From Cinnamomum chago (lineage: Eukaryota; Streptophyta; Magnoliopsida; Laurales; Lauraceae), in assembly GCA_038049695.1 (NCBI GenBank), contig CP142451.1, positions 128,918,001 through 128,982,000 on the forward strand: DNA of 64,000 bases. Reading direction: 5' to 3'. The notes below the pieces were generated by a model that did not search any database, had not been told where the DNA came from, and saw only the letters and a program-made list of their open reading frames with translations. The translations under genes and the position numbers were made by a program. Shown here piece by piece: positions 25,550 to 40,796 of the stretch. Numbering within the stretch: the first letter of the stretch is position 1; the number at the start of each line of letters is the position of its first letter.

Positions 25550-27594
25550 ATGCACGCGCACAACATGGCCTTCATATGGCTTTTTTATTTCGCATTGGAA
25601 AAGTCCCACATTCCACATTACCCAAGCAATTGGTTTGAGAGGGCTTCATATACCTATTTGGAGCGCAAGAATTGTAGAATGCATGGTTAATTGAAGAGTG
25701 TTAATCTCTCTTTGAAACTTTCCACTTAGGCATTTAGGAATTGAGTTTTTAGTGTAAGAATTGGTGTACTTTCTTGGAGATTATACCTCTTAAGTGTTTT
25801 AATTTGGACTGCTTGTGGGATTTTACAACTCTCTTTTCACATCCCTTTTTCATGTGTCTTATTATGGGATTCCAAGCAATTCCTATAAAATGAAATGAGT
25901 TGCTCTGAACTATATTAAGTTTTAGCCCTTACTATTAACCAAATCACAGAGCTGTAAAAGTTGCTGTAAAAGGACATGGACATGATGTGAGCACTCTGAC
26001 CAATTTCAACCTTCTAGTTTGTTCGACTGCAGCCTCTCTCTCAGGGCTTGTATCGGACAATAGTAGCAGGTGGATTTGCAGTCGCAGTTAGGCAGCTACT
26101 TTGTTTGCTGGTGTGATTCACGAAAAGTATCAGCAATCCAAGGTCAAGGTGGGACCTCAATGAAACTGATGATGGCCCATTATGGGTGACCAGGACCTGA
26201 TGGAAGTTTGGTAGATTTAAGTCCCACATGTCCAAATCCATCTCCTGAAAATTACACTCCAATCAGATTTCTTCTCATTATCACATTGATCATGCATGTT
26301 GGGTTAAAATAAGAAAAACAAAAGAAGTCAAGTTGTTTTACCTGTCATCAATATGAACTATGAAGGTGGTAACAACACTCGGTTGAAATTACAAAATTTA
26401 GATTAGTGATAAAAACAAGGTGGGGCCATTGATTCTGAGTGATTTTGGATGATTTTGGATTTCAAAGGTGGGCCACTAATAGACCCTCACCACTATCATG
26501 TTGTAATTGACCATTGATTTTGAGTGATTTTGGATGATTTTGGATTTCAAAGGTGGGCTACTAATAGACCGCCGCCATCATCTAGTTGTAGTTCAAACCA
26601 GGTGGGACCCTTGAGATCATTGGGCTGAATGAATCACCATGGAACCCACTTGCTCGATTAGAATGAAAGTGGAAATTAAAGGACCTCCCACCATCACGGA
26701 CCAAAACCCAAATGTCAATGAATCAATTAATGTGGTAGTTGGCCTTGGGGATAAGGACAAGGGCCACGCCATCCTACTTGACTACTTTGCCTCCGTTCAT
26801 CACGCGCTTAACAAATCAAGATGACAGAAATTGAAATAAGAAGATTATGTACCCCACATTCTACTTTTCAACTAATGAGTTTTCCAATCATTTTCAGATT
26901 TCACTAACATAAGATTATGTACCACGTAATGGACCCCACAGTCTTTCTGATTAAGTTGGTTATTTTTTTCCACTCTATTTGTACTTACTATCCCTATCCC
27001 AATTAAGCTCTAATGCAGTTGTTTTTCTTCTGGAGACTACTTGGGAATTCCTGGTTGTGGGAGGAGTCTGGATTCTGCAGCCAGTGTTAAAGTTTTGACT
27101 TGCATGAATTAGGAGTATAAAAATGTCTAAATCATTATTTCATTATAGGGTGTGGCCCTCTGCCATCCACCACATTGGTCTTGTTACACTCAGAGAAAAG
27201 AGGCATGGGTCCCAAGCCCAATTGTACAAATAAGTCTACACCCATATCAGCTCGGCCAATTGGGTTAATCGGGTTGAACCCAAATTCAAGCTCAACGTTC
27301 GACAATCAACCAACATACCTCTAGACAAAAACCTGTTTCTGACTAACCCAATAGACCAATCCAATAAATCTTGAATACAAGACATCAACCCAACACCAAA
27401 CAAAGCCAAAATCAAGAGCCATGCTAAAAAAAAAAATCATGTCCAATGCTCAAATGTCACTAGTGGAGGACATTTCCTCTATGGAATTGAATGATTGGAA
27501 ACGGCCCAAGTTGAAACGGTCAGACAACGGTAGTTGGGTCAGAGGCATGAACTTTCTCAGCTGCATGGCAATGAACATTCTACTCTCGCAGCCT
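25550..27594. other. Intergenic upstream of second peroxidase gene
   Basis: AT-rich non-coding DNA containing the 85-bp tandem duplication listed separately. No gene recognised. Confidence 0.5.
26426..26595. repeat. Two tandem copies of an 85-bp unit
   Basis: Copies start CCATTGATT at 26426 and 26511. Both contain GAGTGATTTTGGATGATTTT and CAAAGGTGGGC; the downstream halves have diverged. Confidence 0.85.
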
Positions 27595-27603
27595 CTATAA
27601 AAA
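27595..27603 (+). promoter_or_regulatory. TATA box of second peroxidase gene
   Basis: CTATAAAAA lies about 130 bp upstream of the ATG at 27731. Confidence 0.6.
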
Positions 27604-27670
27604 GGAGATTCTCATGCATTTGCTCTTTGTATCCTAAAAGAGTTGAAGAAAACCAACCTTACATTAATAG

Positions 27671-30938
<3,268 letters not shown>

Positions 30939-32980
30939 AACTAAGCTTCAAAGGGACAAATCAATGTTATGTGGACAGGACATATAAAGGGGTGTTTTTA
31001 TTTTTGATTTGGAGGGTGTGGTTTTAGATGTTGTTACTGGCAATGTACTACTATCTCTGTTGTTGTTTTGGAAATGCTTTAGGATTAATTTTTCATGTCA
31101 TTCTAGTAAGAACTGTAATTAGGGTGCATGTGCGCCCTGTTTTTGTAGACTATAACAAGGCATGGATGTGTTTTGCAAATGATGGGAGTAGGAGCTATGA
31201 ATAAAAGATGCCTGAATTGTGCAAGGGACTCATTTTGTTTCATTGATAAATGGTCATGGTAATTTCTACAAATGTTCTCTCTCAAACAATGATCTATTTG
31301 GGATTTCTGGGAGGTGGTTGGATGTTTTTGCTCCTTCTGGGTCTCATCGTTTGATGCTTTGGGCTGCATATACTGAATACAAAGCCCCCAGTTTCTCACT
31401 GACATGTTCCATTTCATTATCATTGTCCTGAGCCTTGACTAAGCAAAATCTAAGATCAGATCAATGAAAACTGAAAAGAGATTGGAGAAAATATAATTTA
31501 AGATACAGTTTCATAAAAAAGACCACTTTGGGTGTTGTAATTGGCAGGTTTCAATCAATAACTGAAGGGGCATAGCATGATAATTAACCAATTTCAAACC
31601 AAAAGGAGCTAAACATATTTTTATCATCACCACCACTGTTATAGTTGTGTATGTTACTTGTATTATGAGTCAACCAGATTGGTCCATGAGGTTAGCTAGG
31701 GGATTAGATTTTGCTTCCAGGGATATTTTAGCTATTAATTGTACCTGACTTTAATTATTAGGGCTTAAGAGGAGAAATTTTGTATAAGGCCTATACCTAG
31801 GAAATTAAAGAGTAGAAAGAGATTGGAAGGTTGCCCTTTGTCCCTCATCAATAAAAACAAAAAACCCAACCAAAAAAAAAAAAAACTCTTCCCTGCTTAG
31901 GGCTATTCTCTCTGTCACTCTATACTTCAATGTGTTGGCATCAATATTTATTTTTAAAATGTTTTGGCTCATTTAAAGGATTGCCAAATTTTATAGGCAA
32001 CTACACATTTTTTTTATGGAACCTTTTACGCTGAACACAGTCCAGCACAAGGCATTGTGCAAACACGGGCCAAAGTTAGAAATATTAAGCATAATAGTCT
32101 TTCGCTTCTGATTAGCTTAAACTTCTGTCATATATTGGCTAGTCGAACTTATCAAGAAAATTTTGCAAGAGCTTCAAATTCAAAGTTTCCAGGGATCCAA
32201 ATGAGTCGTTTGATTCTAGAATCATTATCAGGATCGAAGTCAATTTAAGAGTTTAGATTAATATTAAAAACTTTTAATATTTGAGGTCTTCAGTGGTAGT
32301 GCCATTTATAGGTGGGTTTTTTTTTTTTTTTTTCTAACGGAGAGTTGTGAATCCTCTAGATTGGACTAATTTCTCCGGCCCCAAAAAAAAGCCGGATAAA
32401 ATCCATTTAGACTACAAGCCATAGCTTAAATAGATTTAACTTTCGATTTCTAAAAATGGGAGAATTAGGATCGATATTATGACTTCTAACTCTAAAAAAA
32501 GAGAGATCATGGTCATGTCCACCCAGGACCGCCGAGGTTATCACAAGAGACATAGATGATGATTCCTAAGAGGAACATATAATTCAGGTTTTGGAGTCCG
32601 CTCATATAGTTGAAAGGAAATGAATTGTCAGAAACAAAAATAATAAAGAACTCAAGTGAATTGTTCCTTGTAACTCGTCTACTTTGGTTGGCCCATCCGG
32701 ACCCCTGTAACATGAACATACATTGATGGGTCACTTGGCCTGATAAAGGGCAGCTCTTTTTTCTCACCCTTGCAGTTGCAGATATGATTGCCCCATTGAA
32801 AAGACATGATTGAATCACGCTGCACGAGAGCGTATGTACCACGCCACAGACCATAACTCTCCTGGTTTCACGTTTTAACAAAACCCCTTCATCTTTCACA
32901 TATTACTCAAATGCCAATGCCACTTGTTTTCCACTGCCCTTGTTTCTCATCACCATTGCTATTTGAGAGATCAAAAAGTC
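30939..32980. other. 3' region of peroxidase 2 and intergenic DNA
   Basis: The first 300 bp are likely 3' UTR. The rest is AT-rich with homopolymer runs (poly-A near 31875, poly-T near 32320). No gene recognised. Confidence 0.5.
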
Positions 32981-33106
32981 TACTTGGACAAACTTTTTGG
33001 CCAGAATTTTGGCCAACCCCCATGGTTTGCATTGAATATCATAGTTGATATTCAATGCAAACCATGGGGGTTGGCCAAAATTCTGGCCAAAAAGTTTGTC
33101 CATGTA
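32981..33106. repeat. Near-perfect hairpin: 60-bp arms, 6-nt loop
   Basis: The left arm 32981-33040 (TACTTGGACAAACTTTTTGG...) and the right arm 33047-33106 are reverse complements at 59 of 60 positions; the only mismatch is at the fourth base. The loop is ATAGTT. Each arm also carries GGCCAGAATTTTGGCC, a shorter inverted repeat. The RNA would form a long continuous duplex on either strand. It could be a recently inverted duplication, a foldback MITE or a small-RNA precursor; no target duplication was seen at its edges. Confidence 0.95.
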
Positions 33107-33866
33107 GCATTACTCGAGAGAGATAATTGTGGTTGATTAGGATTGGCATCTTAATTTTATATACTCGAGGTTAAATTCTTAGTTCTTTAAATTTGAAACA
33201 TCAGCCTTAAATTAATTTATTATGGTGTGGGAAAAAATCTTACCGTCATTTACTCTCTTTTTTTCTCCCTTTTTATTTGAAATGAGCTACAGGTCCAGGA
33301 GTAATATATTAATTTGAAAATTTAGAAAGCGGTTTTTTTTTTTTTTTTTGCATGTGTGTGATGTTAAATTGCAAACACTACTCAACTACAAGAGTGTTCG
33401 CCCCATTTCCATGTATTGGTAGCTATATTGAGAGTTTCTTTTTTTTTTTACAAGAACATTGGAAGCCCCTTAAGGGTACATTTATGTAAGGAGAGAAATC
33501 CACATCAGAGAGGAAGATTGTTCAAAGTTTTTCAACAGTTTTTTTTACTGTTTGGAGGAACTTTGATTATCCATGTTAGACATAAAAATATAGGATTCAT
33601 CTTATATCAAAATAAAAATCTCACAAGTGAAATCCTCCAAAAGCAGTTGCACTTTTAGACAGCCCTAGTCTTTATTATTTTCTATTTTTGTCCATCCATA
33701 TATCTTTATCTCCAACATTTACAAAAAATAATAATAATAATAATTTTTTTTCTTCCATATGAAAAATCAAATTGGGTCTTATTCTTTTTTCACCAAGATA
33801 TGAAACAGTAAAGATTCAAAAGATCTTTTAATCCTGATCATGGAATCCCTACACTTGCTCGAACAA
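33107..33866. other. Intergenic, no gene recognised
   Basis: AT-rich DNA with poly-T runs near 33335 and 33430. No bounded feature was found. Confidence 0.5.
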
Positions 33867-33872
33867 GAGTAA

Positions 33873-34269
33873 GGCTCTGTTTGGGAAGGGGGGGAAAATG
33901 GGGGAGGAAAAAAAGGGGGGGAAAGTGGAGGGAAAGTGGTTTTGGAGGGTGTTTGGGAAGGGGGGAGGGAAAATGGGGGAGGGAGAAATGGAGGGAAAAA
34001 TTGCACTTTTTGCCTTAAAAATTTTCCCCCCAAAACAGGGGGGAAAATGAGGGGAAAGTAAGGATGGGGTGAGGAAATGACTACAATGCCCTTTAGACTT
34101 TATTTGAATTTTTTCCAAGAGCAAGGGTAAAATAGTCTTTTTCTCTATACCTCACTAAAAACAAAATTATACTTTTTCACTTTCCTTCCCCTTATTTTTT
34201 TACTTTCCAAGCAAGAGGAGGGAAAATTAATTTTCTCTCCCCTCCCCTCCTTCCTTCCCATTCGGACCC
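33873..34269. mobile_element. PIF/Harbinger-like MITE with purine/pyrimidine-skewed arms
   Basis: A 397-bp element with left end GGCTCTGTTTGGGAAGG and right end (reverse complemented) GGGTCCGAATGGGAAGG, 13 of 17 alike. It is flanked by TAA (33870-33872 and 34270-34272). The left half is strongly purine-rich (repeated GGGGGAAAA) and the right end pyrimidine-rich (CTCCCCTCCCCTCC), so the arms can pair beyond the terminal repeat. Confidence 0.7.
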
Positions 34270-34272
34270 TAA

Positions 34273-37200
34273 GAATCCAAAGCCTTTTAAAAAAGAGAAG
34301 GATACATTGGTAATTTAAGGAAATACTGTGGAATCCAAGTCCTTGTGTCATCATTGCTGCATTCATTTAAAGTTCTTTGGACGTTTCACACCATACAATC
34401 ATGCCGTTGAACTCATCATCGAGCTCTCGTGTCTTGTTATTTTGTATCCTTTTTCTTTTATCTAATCATATAGACATGCTGATTGGCTATGAATCGTTTT
34501 AAGGCTGGTGTGAAAGTGGGTGTGGGGTTTAGCTTCTTGTGATGATGTGGCATGACAAACATCCCATCATGCTGTCTGGGGCTTTTGGGGATGCATGAGT
34601 CATGATGCAGAGGATGCAGTGTTCCTGTCTCTTTGAGTTTTTAAGTATAATCAATTATTGCTTAAGGGCCTAATTGCACTTAATATAATCAATTGCAATC
34701 ATAAGAATGACTAGGAAGGAAACACAAAAGAGTATGCATCAGGATTTTTCTATAAAAAATTATTACTTGTCAGCTCCTGATCATAAGCTGGTAAAATTTG
34801 TTAAAATTTTTGGATTTATAACTTGTGTTTGTGATTAACCAGATTGATTAGTTCAATTGGCCAATGTTCTTGTTATTAGGTTAGGGTGTTTTTCAAATTC
34901 TTTTAAACTCTAGATCCAAGTGTGTGTAAATTAAGATATTGAAAACTTAAAAGAAAAGTGTAATTATTTTTATCAGAGGGCAGCCAAACCATGTAAATAA
35001 TGTGTGTGAATATTTTTTTCATATTATATATATATATATATAGGTTTGTGTAAGTTGTGTCATTTGGTTGTTGGTCAAATAAGCTCCACCAAAAGATCAT
35101 CAAAGATGTGAAGTATGTAACATTTGAGATAAGGTGTGAAGGATATAAGCAGGGACAAAATCAGGAAATTTTCCTTAGAGGCCATAATGTAATAAGAAAA
35201 TTCTCAGAGAAAGTGTAAAAAAATCAAAGAATCTTCTCGGATTTTAAGGGGCTTTATGAAATTTATGTAGGGGGAGGGGGAGATGGCTACACCCAGCCTC
35301 CAACTAGTTCCTCCACTTATGTAAGGTAGTGATGACAATTGGACTTTTAACTTTTCTATGATTTGGTTTAGGAGTGTGTGAATGTGTGGTAGCTGGATGT
35401 TCATTTTTATCATCCTCCCTCCATCTAATTTTCACCAAGAGAGAGGTTATTCAATTGTCATGTTTTTATATTCAGCTTTGATCGATTCTAAAAATACAAT
35501 CATGATGAAGAAACATTCTCAAGACAGTCTTAGCAAGAAGTAAGGATTTTGAGAGAACAAAACAACTAATATAAAGTACATGAGATAGCTACTCATTTCC
35601 ATTTGAATATTTTTTGAGAAACCCAAGTCCCAAAACATTAAATATAAGAACGTGAAAGAGCACATATCAAAGGCATCATTGAATTCTATTACTATTTCCT
35701 GTCAAAGGCAACATGAAGGACCTAAAAAACCTGACACTTACTATTTCCTATTAAATGTGGAATAGGGTACCTGGGTCAGGCCATTGCTAGACCTTGACTT
35801 ATGGACGGAGCTAAAAACGTGCCAAAATATTCAAGAAGCCATTTTCATCTCCATCAATTGATCATTTCCTAATCATCCAATTTAAGATGATGAAAAACTT
35901 TTATATGCAATCTCATTGAGATAAACATGGGTGAGATGGGCTATAAACTCCAGACCCAGGATTTTTGTTCAAGGGACGTCGATCCAAATAGGGAAAATGC
36001 AAAATCTTCATGTGGGTATTAAGGGTGGATACGAGATCTTTCATATAAGTTTTGGAAGCAAAAATCCCAATGGGTCCACCTCTAATGAAGCCAGCCAAAA
36101 CCCAAACTCATCACTTGTTATAAATCAACTATCAAACCCGCCATTAATAAAAGCAAGTAAAGGCAAGTCCTCTTTAAACCCAACTTATTGTAACCTCAAA
36201 GTGGGCACTTTCATATTCATTTCTATTTACAAGAAGAATTAGTGTCTCTTAACTACATGATCAGAGACTTCATAACATTTAAAAGAAAAAGAAAAAAGGC
36301 TAAAGATGAACCATTGGGATCCCTTCTTGCTGTTGTTGGCACTTGAGTGGGAAGTGGGTAGGGAAAGGGAGAGAGAAAGGCAGGAGGAATAGATAGAAAA
36401 CATTACAATCAGGGTTTTATTATTGCTTGCACCTGCATGGAAGGGGAGGTGTGGGACCCAGGTCGTGGTTGGGTTGCCAGTTGCCTACCTATTAATCATA
36501 TCTTTGCAGAAGCTTGTCTCCTTCTATCTCTCTCTGTGGTCTATAAGTCTATAGTCTATAGTGTCTCTTTCTCTATATATATAAAAATAAGAATAAGTCC
36601 TAGTCCAACCGTCATGTATTTCGGGTAGCTGTCCTTGTCCCAGCGGGACCCACAGCCAAAGCCGCATGGCGCATGATTGCTCTCCTCATCACGACAAAAG
36701 TCGTAAATAGAGAGAGGGGGGGTTGGGGGTCCCACGTCATCAATCTCCATCCATCTTCTTTCCAAATCCATCACTACCAATTAAATTCAAGCTCCCATGC
36801 CCTCGTCACGTGACTGTCAGCCCCTTCTGTCTCTCACGCATGCTTCCCCCATAGTAGATGTTTTTGTTCGTTTTGGTATATTGGCGTTTCTCTTCCTAAA
36901 TAACTAAAGTTTTTAGAATATACTGATCAGTCAAGACTTTATACAAGAATCGCACTAGGTTTCGAATCCAAACCCTGTAGAAAAATTGATGGAGTGGCGT
37001 AAGATTTGAATTTGCTCTCGAGTGCAATATTTGACATCGGTGCATTACAATCTGTTATTTAATAATTGTTGCGATAAGATGAGAAGCCTCAATAGACACT
37101 AACAATACCCTCGGAAAAGAAAGGAAAAGAAAAAACCTCAAGAAGAGTTTTTATTCGTCTTGAGTTTTTGGTGACTTACACATCATAAAAGACCTATGAA

Positions 37201-38153
37201 ATGTTAGGTTATGTTCATGATTAGGGGCTAAGAGCATGGCTCGAATATTAATTATATAGCAAGGTCAGATAAGGTGATTTTCCATGGTTAAAGTAGAGTG
37301 GGCAAGAGTCAACCATTGAGTGTAATGGAGGGTAGTGGAATTTACTGTGAATCATTTTGAATAAAAAGGGAATGAAATATCAACACCTAACTAATTTGTA
37401 CCTTCAAATGACAAAAAATCATTACATTATAAAACCATTGAAAAATCTATATGTGATTTCCTGATCGGGTTGTTGACATATTCAAGCAAATCGGCAATGT
37501 TCATTGAATTGGATACAAAGCATTGATGGGCAAAGGATTATGATCAAAACCTCATCATTGAACGTAATCATAAGAAATCGATATAATGTAACATGTTGAA
37601 ATTTCTTCCTGCATTTCAAGAAAAACTGCCGCATCTTACAATCATTCCTGGGAGAGTCCTGGGAGAACAACGACGGTGCTGATTCTCATTCTCTCGTTTC
37701 TGTTGATGTGCGATATGGTGTTGATGTGCAGTGAAAAAGAAAATTTGTTGGATTAATTATTATTTTTAAAAAAATAGATAGTTAAGTTTTTTCAAAATTA
37801 CTAATTAATAGTAAATATGAAGGAAGATTTACTCTTACGGGCCCACTTGGGCCCACTTGCGCCCACCTTTGACGGATGAAACTCCTTTCATATTCTTATA
37901 CGTCAATGATCCTGATTTTATATATGTTCATCAAATCTTTACTCATTGGTTTGTATCTTAAAAAAAGATATCTACAATTAAAAGGGCACTTAAAACTTTC
38001 AAAGGGCTAAATAAAGAGTAGTTAGGATAATATCATGTGGGTTTGATCTTTTGCATAACACTCTTATCCATAAAGAAACCATTCTTTCCACCCATCCATG
38101 TATCTAAGTGAGTCTCACAAGCTCGACCTAATATACATTATCTAATTTGCGCA
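34273..38153. other. Intergenic, no gene recognised
   Basis: AT-rich DNA with a TA microsatellite at about 35027-35042 and short repeats such as GGGCCCACTTGGGCCCACTT near 37840. Open frames are short and match nothing I recognise. Confidence 0.55.
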
Positions 38154-38162
38154 TAGGTGAAA

Positions 38163-38834
38163 GAGGGGTTCTATTGGCACCATAAAAGTGTCTCTCCACA
38201 CCGTAAAGAAAAAAAAATTCATTTCCTAAACTACCCATCCTCCCTTTCCCTCTTCCTCTCCCTCCACCCCCTTCCTCTCCCCCACCCCACCCCACCCTCC
38301 CAATCTCTGGTGGGGAGGGATCCCCTACCGGCCAGCGACCTCCCTCCCTCCCCACTCTCCCTCTTTCTTCCTCCCTCTCCCCTCCTTTATTTTCTCTCCC
38401 TCTCTACCTTCCTCTTCTTCTCTCTCCTTTCCTCCTTCTCCCAGCCACCGACGGGGAGGGAGATCGAGCAGCAGGGCTACACAAAGGCCCCACCCAACCG
38501 CCAACGGGGAGGGAGATCGGGCAACAGGGCTTTCCGCCTGGTGCAGCCCTGTCGCCCGATCTTCCTCCCCGTCAGCGGCTGGGAGGGAAAGGGAAGGAGA
38601 GAGAAGAAGATGAAGGGAGAAAGGGAGAGAAAATAGAGGAGGGGGAGGGAGGCCACCGGCTGGCCGACCATGGGCTGTCGGCCGGGGATCCCCCCCCCCC
38701 CTAAGACGGGGTGGGGCGGGGCAGAGGAAAAGGGAAGGGAGGAGGGAGAAGGTGTAGTTTAGGAAATGAAAAAAAAAAAAAAAAAATTCTTCACGGTGTG
38801 GAGAGACACTTCTTTGGTGCCAATAGAGCTCCCC
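38163..38834. mobile_element. Foldback Mutator-like element with 9-bp target duplication
   Basis: A 672-bp element flanked by the exact 9-bp repeat TAGGTGAAA (38154-38162 and 38835-38843). The ends read GAGGGGTTCTATTGGCACC on the left and, reverse complemented, GGGGAGCTCTATTGGCACC on the right. Strong arm pairing continues through GTGTCTCTCCACACCGT and CATTTCCTAAACTAC for at least 80 bp, and CT-rich versus GA-rich sequence extends it further. The centre has its own inverted pair (GGGAGATCGGGCAACAGGGC against AGCCCTGTCGCCCGATC). Almost the whole element can fold back. Open frames in it are low-complexity and not believable genes. Confidence 0.85.
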
Positions 38835-38843
38835 TAGGTGAAA

Positions 38844-39403
38844 ACCTTTCAAATATGAAAGCATTGAACAAGCAAATTCATTATCTCTTATTAAATGGCT
38901 ATAAAATCTTATAAAGGTGATATTATGACTAACATTAATCAAATCAATCATTTTTCTATGGTGATGTACTAGGGTTGAACTCGCCAGTAAAATTTGGGAT
39001 ATGAGTTACTTCACTAATTGCACTTGATTATGTGGTGTTCATTGAGGTCAACAAGAGAAAAATATAATCATAATTTCTGACTTTTCGAAAACATGTATAA
39101 AAAAATAGTGTCGCAGATTTTATAATTTCACATGAAATTACACAATTAAAAGTATTTTTATTCTTAAAAAACCCTATAAAAATACATGTGGAGAAATATC
39201 TCAACTACCATCACCAAAGGCAGACTTAAATCCATGGCTAAAAAAGGTACTGCACTAGCAAGACCCAAAAATGGAAAAACCCTTCCAATCTTTACATCCA
39301 CGAATCCCCTCCACAACTTATCCATCTGATTGACCTCTTTGGTGGCCTACTTTACATTGACTACATATGATTAGGATTAGAAAGTGGGATATAATAATAT
39401 TAA

Positions 39404-39438
<35 letters not shown>

Positions 39439-40430
39439 TGAAGAACCTTATCTTTGTCAAAGTCATGATAGGAAGGGAAATGATGGGAAGTAGTTGGGTC
39501 CATCAGGGGGTCGTTTTCGGGAGTACCCCAAATTCATGCCTCTCCCATGTCATGTCTTCACTCTTCCCACCCTATCATTAATGTCTGCACCACTTTAGTT
39601 ATTGCAATCATCTCATCTCCATTGCATATATTATGTCATTGGAGACTGCGACTTCTTTTTTCAGTGGTCCTCCACCCTTCCCCCACTAAACAGGCAGTAC
39701 CCGGTCAGCAGTGCAATAATTTTTTACTGCTCCCTTTTAACCCTTGTGTCGTGTGGGTTACTTTTGACTACCCACCAAGAACGTTAGGTTAGAATTAGAT
39801 GGATTGTGAAAAAAATTGTTCCTTGCCAATTTCTCATCTCAAGAAACCATATAAAGAAGAGATATTGCATGAATATTATATCACATTGATATTTGCAATG
39901 TCTCATTGATTAAACCACCTAATCGAAGGTGCAAAATTAGATCATCAAATAGTAACTAATTGAGGTGACTTCTAGTTTCAGTATTAAAAACATGGATTTG
40001 CTTCTTTTGACTTTTTCCTTTTTCCTTTTCACCGCAGCTCTAAAATATGATTGTTCTTATATGTACATTTTGCCACAAAACCAATGTTCTAAATCCTTTT
40101 TCACACATATATAACTTCCAGTTGCAGCAGCAAAAACATGGCTTTTCTTCTTTTTGACTCTCTTTCTTTGTCCCAGCTGTAGCACTAAAATACCATGTTC
40201 TTGCATGTACAATCTGCATACATCCTTGTTTCCGATTGGCTTTTAAAACATGGGAATTCCTTTTGAAGTTGCGTCCTTTATATTAAAAGCAAGCAAACCA
40301 CACAACTCATACCGTTTATTTGTTAAATCTTTTTGTTTCTTTTCACGTGTGTTTGTCAAGTAGAAATTGTCGGTCAAACTATTAGACTCAAAGGGAGAGA
40401 AGCAGGCGTGCTGTTCATGAGTGCATTGGG
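38844..40430. other. Intergenic upstream of the HD-Zip gene
   Basis: AT-rich, with a perfect GA microsatellite of about 27 bp at 39408-39434. It contains the presumed HD-Zip promoter. No other gene recognised. Confidence 0.55.
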
Positions 40431-40431
40431 T

Positions 40432-40440
40432 CTATAAATG
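40432..40440 (+). promoter_or_regulatory. TATA box of the HD-Zip gene
   Basis: CTATAAATG, 64-72 bp upstream of the chosen start codon. Its last three bases form an in-frame ATG (40438) that would sit upstream of the expected transcription start, which argues for translation starting at 40504. Confidence 0.55.
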
Positions 40441-40503
40441 CCTTCTCCTTTCTCATTTTCTTTCTCGGTATCTCACTTGGTCTTGGATTCCTTTGAAGAA
40501 AAG

Positions 40504-40741
40504 ATGGAGTTGGGTTTGAGACTTGGGGAAGCTCCAAAGCCCTTCTCTTTCATGGATACAAGCACTGAAATGAGCAAAGGTTTTGGTCCTTGTCTTGGAT
40601 TAGGTGTTGGGTTGTATACAAAGGGAGAAGAAAGAGCTTCTGTAGATTCACCTGTTCAGCTAGATCTCCTTCCTCTTGTTCCAGTCCCTCGCTGCCCACC
40701 TCCACATCTTATGTTTTCACTGCCTACTGTTGAAAACAGTA

Positions 40742-40796
<55 letters not shown>

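Noticed and set aside
26639-26824. 61-codon plus-strand frame (MEPTCSIRMKVEIKG...).
   Set aside because: Single short frame in repeat-rich intergenic DNA without recognisable homology or promoter.
31640-31900. Possible second LTR fragment (CAACCAGATTGGTCC, GGGATATTTTAGC) resembling part of the 25.3-kb remnant.
   Set aside because: Similarity is short and patchy and no ends or duplication could be defined.
32903-33136. Frames on both strands sharing the same peptide start (MDKLFGQNFGQPPWF).
   Set aside because: The identity comes from the inverted repeat, not from two related genes.
38157-38951. Pro/Ser/Leu-rich frames of 159 and 208 codons on both strands.
   Set aside because: They are low-complexity translations of the CT/GA-rich arms of the foldback element.
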